Of a stretch of DNA of 35,349 bases, positions 32,482 through 35,349 are shown piece by piece. The notes beneath the pieces were generated by a model. It made no database searches, had not been told where the DNA came from, and worked only from the letters and a program-made list of their open reading frames with translations. How positions within the stretch are numbered: position 1 is the stretch's first letter; each line of letters opens with the position of its first letter. The translations under genes and the position numbers were made by a program. Location of the stretch: assembly GCF_000611645.1 (NCBI RefSeq), contig NW_014013595.1:1-35349 (forward strand), read 5' to 3'. The stretch is from Monoraphidium neglectum (taxonomy: Eukaryota > Chlorophyta > Chlorophyceae > Sphaeropleales > Selenastraceae).

Positions 32482-32745
32482 TCATGCCATAGCATCACTG
32501 CCATCGGCCCTGCGCTCCTCAGAGCAGACCTCCTCATTCCTAACCTTCCCACGGATCTGCCAGCAAGCATACACATCAGGGGAAATGATATCAGCAAGCA
32601 TAGAGCCACCAAGAAAATCAAAGTCAAGCAACTTGTAAGCTTTCTCCTCAATCTGCATCTGCTGCAACATATGCCAACATTCAGGCACCATCGCGTCCTC
32701 TAGTTGCCGCCACAGCTCTCCACGCACTGATTCTTCTGGGGTTGG
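32482..32745 (-). CDS. Possible unrecognised exon or gene fragment with atypical codon use
   Basis: A minus-strand frame runs from a TGA just upstream (about 32746-32748) to the TGA at 32482, about 87 codons with no ATG at its start. The translation is mixed and not low complexity (GELWRQLEDAMVPECWHML, YKLLDFDFLGGSMLADII, DVYACWQIRGKVRNEE), rich in Trp, Tyr and Phe. Codons often end in T (GAT, GCT, CTT), unlike the C/G-ending codons of neighbouring genes. It may be an exon of an unannotated gene, a transposable-element fragment or a relic of transfer. I do not recognise the family. A GATA microsatellite lies just downstream. Confidence 0.3.
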   Translation of the reverse strand, partial: PTPEESVRGELWRQLEDAMVPECWHMLQQMQIEEKAYKLLDFDFLGGSMLADIISPDVYACWQIRGKVRNEEVCSEERRADGSDAMA

Positions 32746-32967
32746 TGAAACTCATATGTCGATTCGCGTCTGCAGAAGACAATGTGACGCAAAGCAGCAA
32801 GCAATGGCTCGACGTACAAGCTGCGCCACAACCTAGACTGCTGATCTCCTTAAACCAGTGCGTGTTGCCCCCCAGCTTCTCAAAGCATGCAGTTTGCATG
32901 CTCGTCTCCGTGGGAGCCGCGCAGTACAGTATAGTGAATGTCATGTTCTTCAAGGTCAGATTCTGGT

Positions 32968-33033
32968 GGGTACGGGCGGGGATACCCTTATCGCTTTGAG
33001 CATACTTGAATACTGCTGCCTGCCACATTTGCC
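32968..33033 (-). repeat. Diverged dispersed repeat, copy 2
   Basis: On the minus strand: GGCAAATGTGGCAGGCAGCAG, then CAAAGCGATAAGGGTATC and CCCGCCCGTACCC, matching copies 1 and 3 in order. A CGCGCAGTACAGTA block is about 50 nt away, as also occurs (further off) beside copy 1. Confidence 0.45.
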
Positions 33034-33461
33034 GTGTGCGGTGTCTACGGTGGTGACCACTCCGGACGCCTCGTGGTAGCACACGTATCATCACTGCGTG
33101 CATGTGAAGGTGAAGTTGATCTATATGCAGTACGTTGTAGAGTTGCCCTGCTTCCTCCGAGTTGGCCCGACGACGGCGCCACCAGCACAGCACCTCTCCC
33201 ATTCTCAACTGTGTGCGCCGGGTGCAGGCGTCCGTTGTGCAATGCCTGTCCTCGCGCCATTGTGCCCAGTGTACCTTATTATCCTGTTCCAAAATACACT
33301 GATTCAGCACCGCATTAGAGGACTCTCGGCTGCACAAAGGCCTCCGGTGATCACATCACAATCAGCCTTGTATCAATGAGGCACTGATGCCAAGTATAAA
33401 ATAATCAAGTGTCGCGGAGGGCTGCTCTCGCAGGGGCCCCCTACTAGAGCGAGGCAACGGT

Positions 33462-34692
33462 ATGCAGCAGCGGCCTTTACAAGGCCAACCAGCGAGCGTG
33501 AGAAGTGGCGAGGCCCACCTCTCAGCCTACCGAGGCCATTCAGTCAGATGCAGGCACAGGTGAGGCCCCACTGGCGCGCGCCGCGCGCACGGCCGCCGCC
33601 GCTCGCACTCTGTGCAACACCAGCCGGTGCGCACACGCTCACACTCGCCTCCCACACAACCTTCCATGGCTGTTGTGCATATGTTTGCAGGTTGCAAATA
33701 CACTGCACAGCGATAGACCAAGACGCAGACGCAGCCTCGACATCAGGAAGGGGTGTTGACCCGCTCTTTGACAGACGATCAGGTGAGCGCTGTCTGGTGT
33801 TGTGCATTCTTTGCAGCTTCGCCCCCTCGCCCGGATGCGCTCGACAGCCAACGTAGAGCTTGAATTCAATGCAGTGTGTGTGCACATGGGAAGGCAGTGC
33901 AATGCTGCTTGCAATGCCCCTCTGCACACCCTGCAGCCAACACCGGGCGAACTGCACACCCACCGATGCACAGGCTTGCGCCTCAAGGTCCTGCGCGTGG
34001 CCGCTGCCGAGGACGAACCGCCGTTGACAGATGACGATCTCGCGCCAGGAATCAAGATCAGCACGCGAATTGCAGCGTGAGCGGTGGCCCGGCAGTGCAG
34101 ATTGATCCCCGCTCGACACCCTCATGGCTGTGTGTGCGCGTGCTGTCAACTGCTGTGACGCCGTTGCGCCTAGAAAGCCGCTGCTTGGTGGACCCCTGCA
34201 CAACGGCTAGAATCGCCCCGCCGACCTCACTCATGCACTTAGCCTTGCTCTCTGTATCTCCTTCGTGCTGTTCCCATCCTCACTCACGAATTTCCCCTGC
34301 TGGTGTCATCTCAGAGCCACCAATGTTCCGGCGCTGTCGGCTTTGGTGGATGAAGAGGGCGCAGACTTTCGTGGCAGAGACGCTGTGCAGGCACTCTACA
34401 TGCTGGCGCGGATGCAGCAAACATCGCAGCTGCAGCAGGGGAAGCTGCTGAAATCGGCGGCGGCCGCGGCAGCCGCGGCGGCAACGACGACCGCACGTCG
34501 AGAGCTGCGGGGTGGGACGCAGGGGGAGAGGGCACGGCCAGGGCGCGGGCCGCTTTTAGCCTCGCTGCCTAGCTTTGGAGAGGGCAGAGTCGCAGGAGTA
34601 GCGGCGGAGGTGCCAGGGTATGGTGGTGATTCTGATCCCCTTGTGCGGCACATCTCAGGCCCGCGGTGGCAACCATCGCCGTGGCGGCAACC

Positions 34693-34733
<41 letters not shown>

Positions 34734-35329
34734 TTGGAGGGCAACCGAGCCAGGAATCCGGTGGCAACAGCACGCATGCCTCTGAAGCAGCAGCAGCAGC
34801 AAGACCGCCGTCATCACCACCGCTCCCAGCAACAGCGGCGGCGGCGGCGGCGGCCGACGGGGACGCGGCAGCAGCAGCGACGGCGGCGCCTGCCGATGCA
34901 GCGGAGCGTCTCCTGTCTGACGTGACAGACATCCTGCTGCGCCAGGTCGACTCCCTCGACCCCTGGGGGGTGTCGCTGTCGATGTGGGCCTACGGCGTGC
35001 TGGGCCGCCAGGCCGAGCCCGTGCTCACCGCGCTCTGCCGCCGCGGCGCCGCGGTGATGCGCGGCTTCACCCCCGTCGACTGCGCCGCCGCGCTCGCCGG
35101 CTGGGCGCGGCTCCGCGCGCGTGCGGCGCGCCACCGCGAGTTCCTGGACGCACTGATGGCGCACGCGCTTGACGCGCTGAGCGGCGCGCCGCGCGACTGG
35201 GAGCCGCGGGAGCTGGCGCAGTCGGCGTGGGGGCTGTCGCGCGTGGGGGTCGGCGGGCGGCACCGGCGGCTGCTGCTGGAGACGCTGATGGACGTGGTGC
35301 AGCGGCGGCTGGAGCAGTTTGGGCCCAGG
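33462..35329 (+). CDS. OPR/RAP-like organelle RNA-binding protein, N-terminal part (partial)
   Basis: Exons 33462-33559, 33691-33782, 33974-34076 and 34315-35329 (phases 2, 1, 2, then 0). A donor (AGG|GTGAGG) lies at 35330, so the gene continues past the window. ATG 33462 opens an Arg/Ser/Gln-rich, acid-poor N-terminus (SVRSGEAHLSAYRGHSVRCRHR) like an organelle transit peptide. Later exons give LRLKVLRVAAAEDEPP and RDAVQALYMLARMQQ. Then comes a long Ala/Arg/Gln low-complexity insert with polyglutamine at about 34693-34733. The last 140 visible residues carry helical repeats with the SxWAxxxLG pattern: LSMWAYGVLGRQ, LAGWARLRAR and WEPRELAQSAWGLSRVGV. This pattern is typical of algal octotricopeptide-repeat (OPR) and FASTK/RAP proteins, which stabilise, process or activate translation of chloroplast or mitochondrial mRNAs. 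The target RNA is unknown. Confidence 0.75.
34693..34733 (+). repeat. CAG triplet tract (about 13 units)
   Basis: A pure CAG run in exon 4 of the OPR-like gene. It is read as polyglutamine in the gene's frame. Confidence 0.9.
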
Positions 35330-35349
35330 GTGAGGGCGGGCCGCAGGGG

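Larger units (their letters stand above)
31304..33461. other. 2.2-kb divergent intergenic region with hairpins, a repeat copy and an odd open frame
   Basis: Lies between the bZIP start (-) and the OPR-like start (+). It contains the hairpin cluster at 31436-31534, (GATA)4 at 32460-32475, an unusual minus-strand frame at 32482-32745 and a dispersed-repeat copy at 32968-33033. Base composition is less GC-rich than the flanking genes. No further gene can be supported. Confidence 0.45.

Noticed and set aside
32681..33337. 218-codon minus-strand open frame
   Set aside because: Long, but low in recognisable features and overlapping the dispersed-repeat copy; the part that resembles copy 1 (GIPARTH) is explained by the repeat. 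Kept as repeat evidence only.

Overview
This is nuclear DNA of a green alga (Chlorophyta, probably a core chlorophyte; I cannot name the species). The reasons are: genes split by many short GT-AG introns (about 30 to 400 nt, one probable GC-AG); C/G-rich third codon positions; plastid-type transit peptides; algal poly(A) signals (TGTAA) after several stop codons; CAG/CTG tracts in coding exons; and families typical of the green lineage (thylakoid FtsH, group I bZIP, mitochondrial gamma-carbonic anhydrase, an OPR-like helical-repeat protein). No bacterial operon, CRISPR array, rRNA or tRNA gene was seen. A 138-nt run of N at 11922-12059 marks an assembly gap.

Layout, left to right. 77-1375 (-): 5' exons of a chloroplast FtsH protease, running off the left edge. 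2490-3772 (+): small plastid PDZ protein, divergent from FtsH. 4811-6178 (+): intronless 455-aa orphan. 6516-8522 (-): MCRS1-like FHA protein. 9132-10652 (-): Rab28-like GTPase with a large polyalanine insert. 11320-13619 (-): glucose-6-phosphate 1-epimerase-like enzyme. 14595-15649 (+): small Tudor-like protein. 16654-17365 (+): centrin-like EF-hand protein. 17789-20261 and 21320-23596 (-): tandem adenine-deaminase-type genes with signal-like N-termini. 24402-25849 (-): gamma-carbonic anhydrase-like protein. 26330-27886 (-): unrecognised protein with one membrane segment. 28814-31303 (-): group I (VIP1/RF2-type) bZIP factor. 33462-35329 (+): OPR/RAP-like organelle RNA-binding protein, running off the right edge.

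All exon models were built by hand from splice motifs, matching intron phase and recalled family similarity; no search or RNA data were used. For nearly every multi-exon gene the exon phases join without a frame break, which is the main support. The genes are a normal eukaryotic mixture, not one pathway. Two local groupings may matter: the divergent FtsH/PDZ pair (both plastid-targeted) and the adenine deaminase tandem pair, whose fourth exon appears homogenised by gene conversion. Other points of interest are a Rab28 GTPase with altered G motifs, a centrin-like gene with a probable GC-AG intron, a gamma-CA lacking two zinc ligands, a run of four adjacent hairpins at 31436-31534, and a diverged dispersed repeat present three times.
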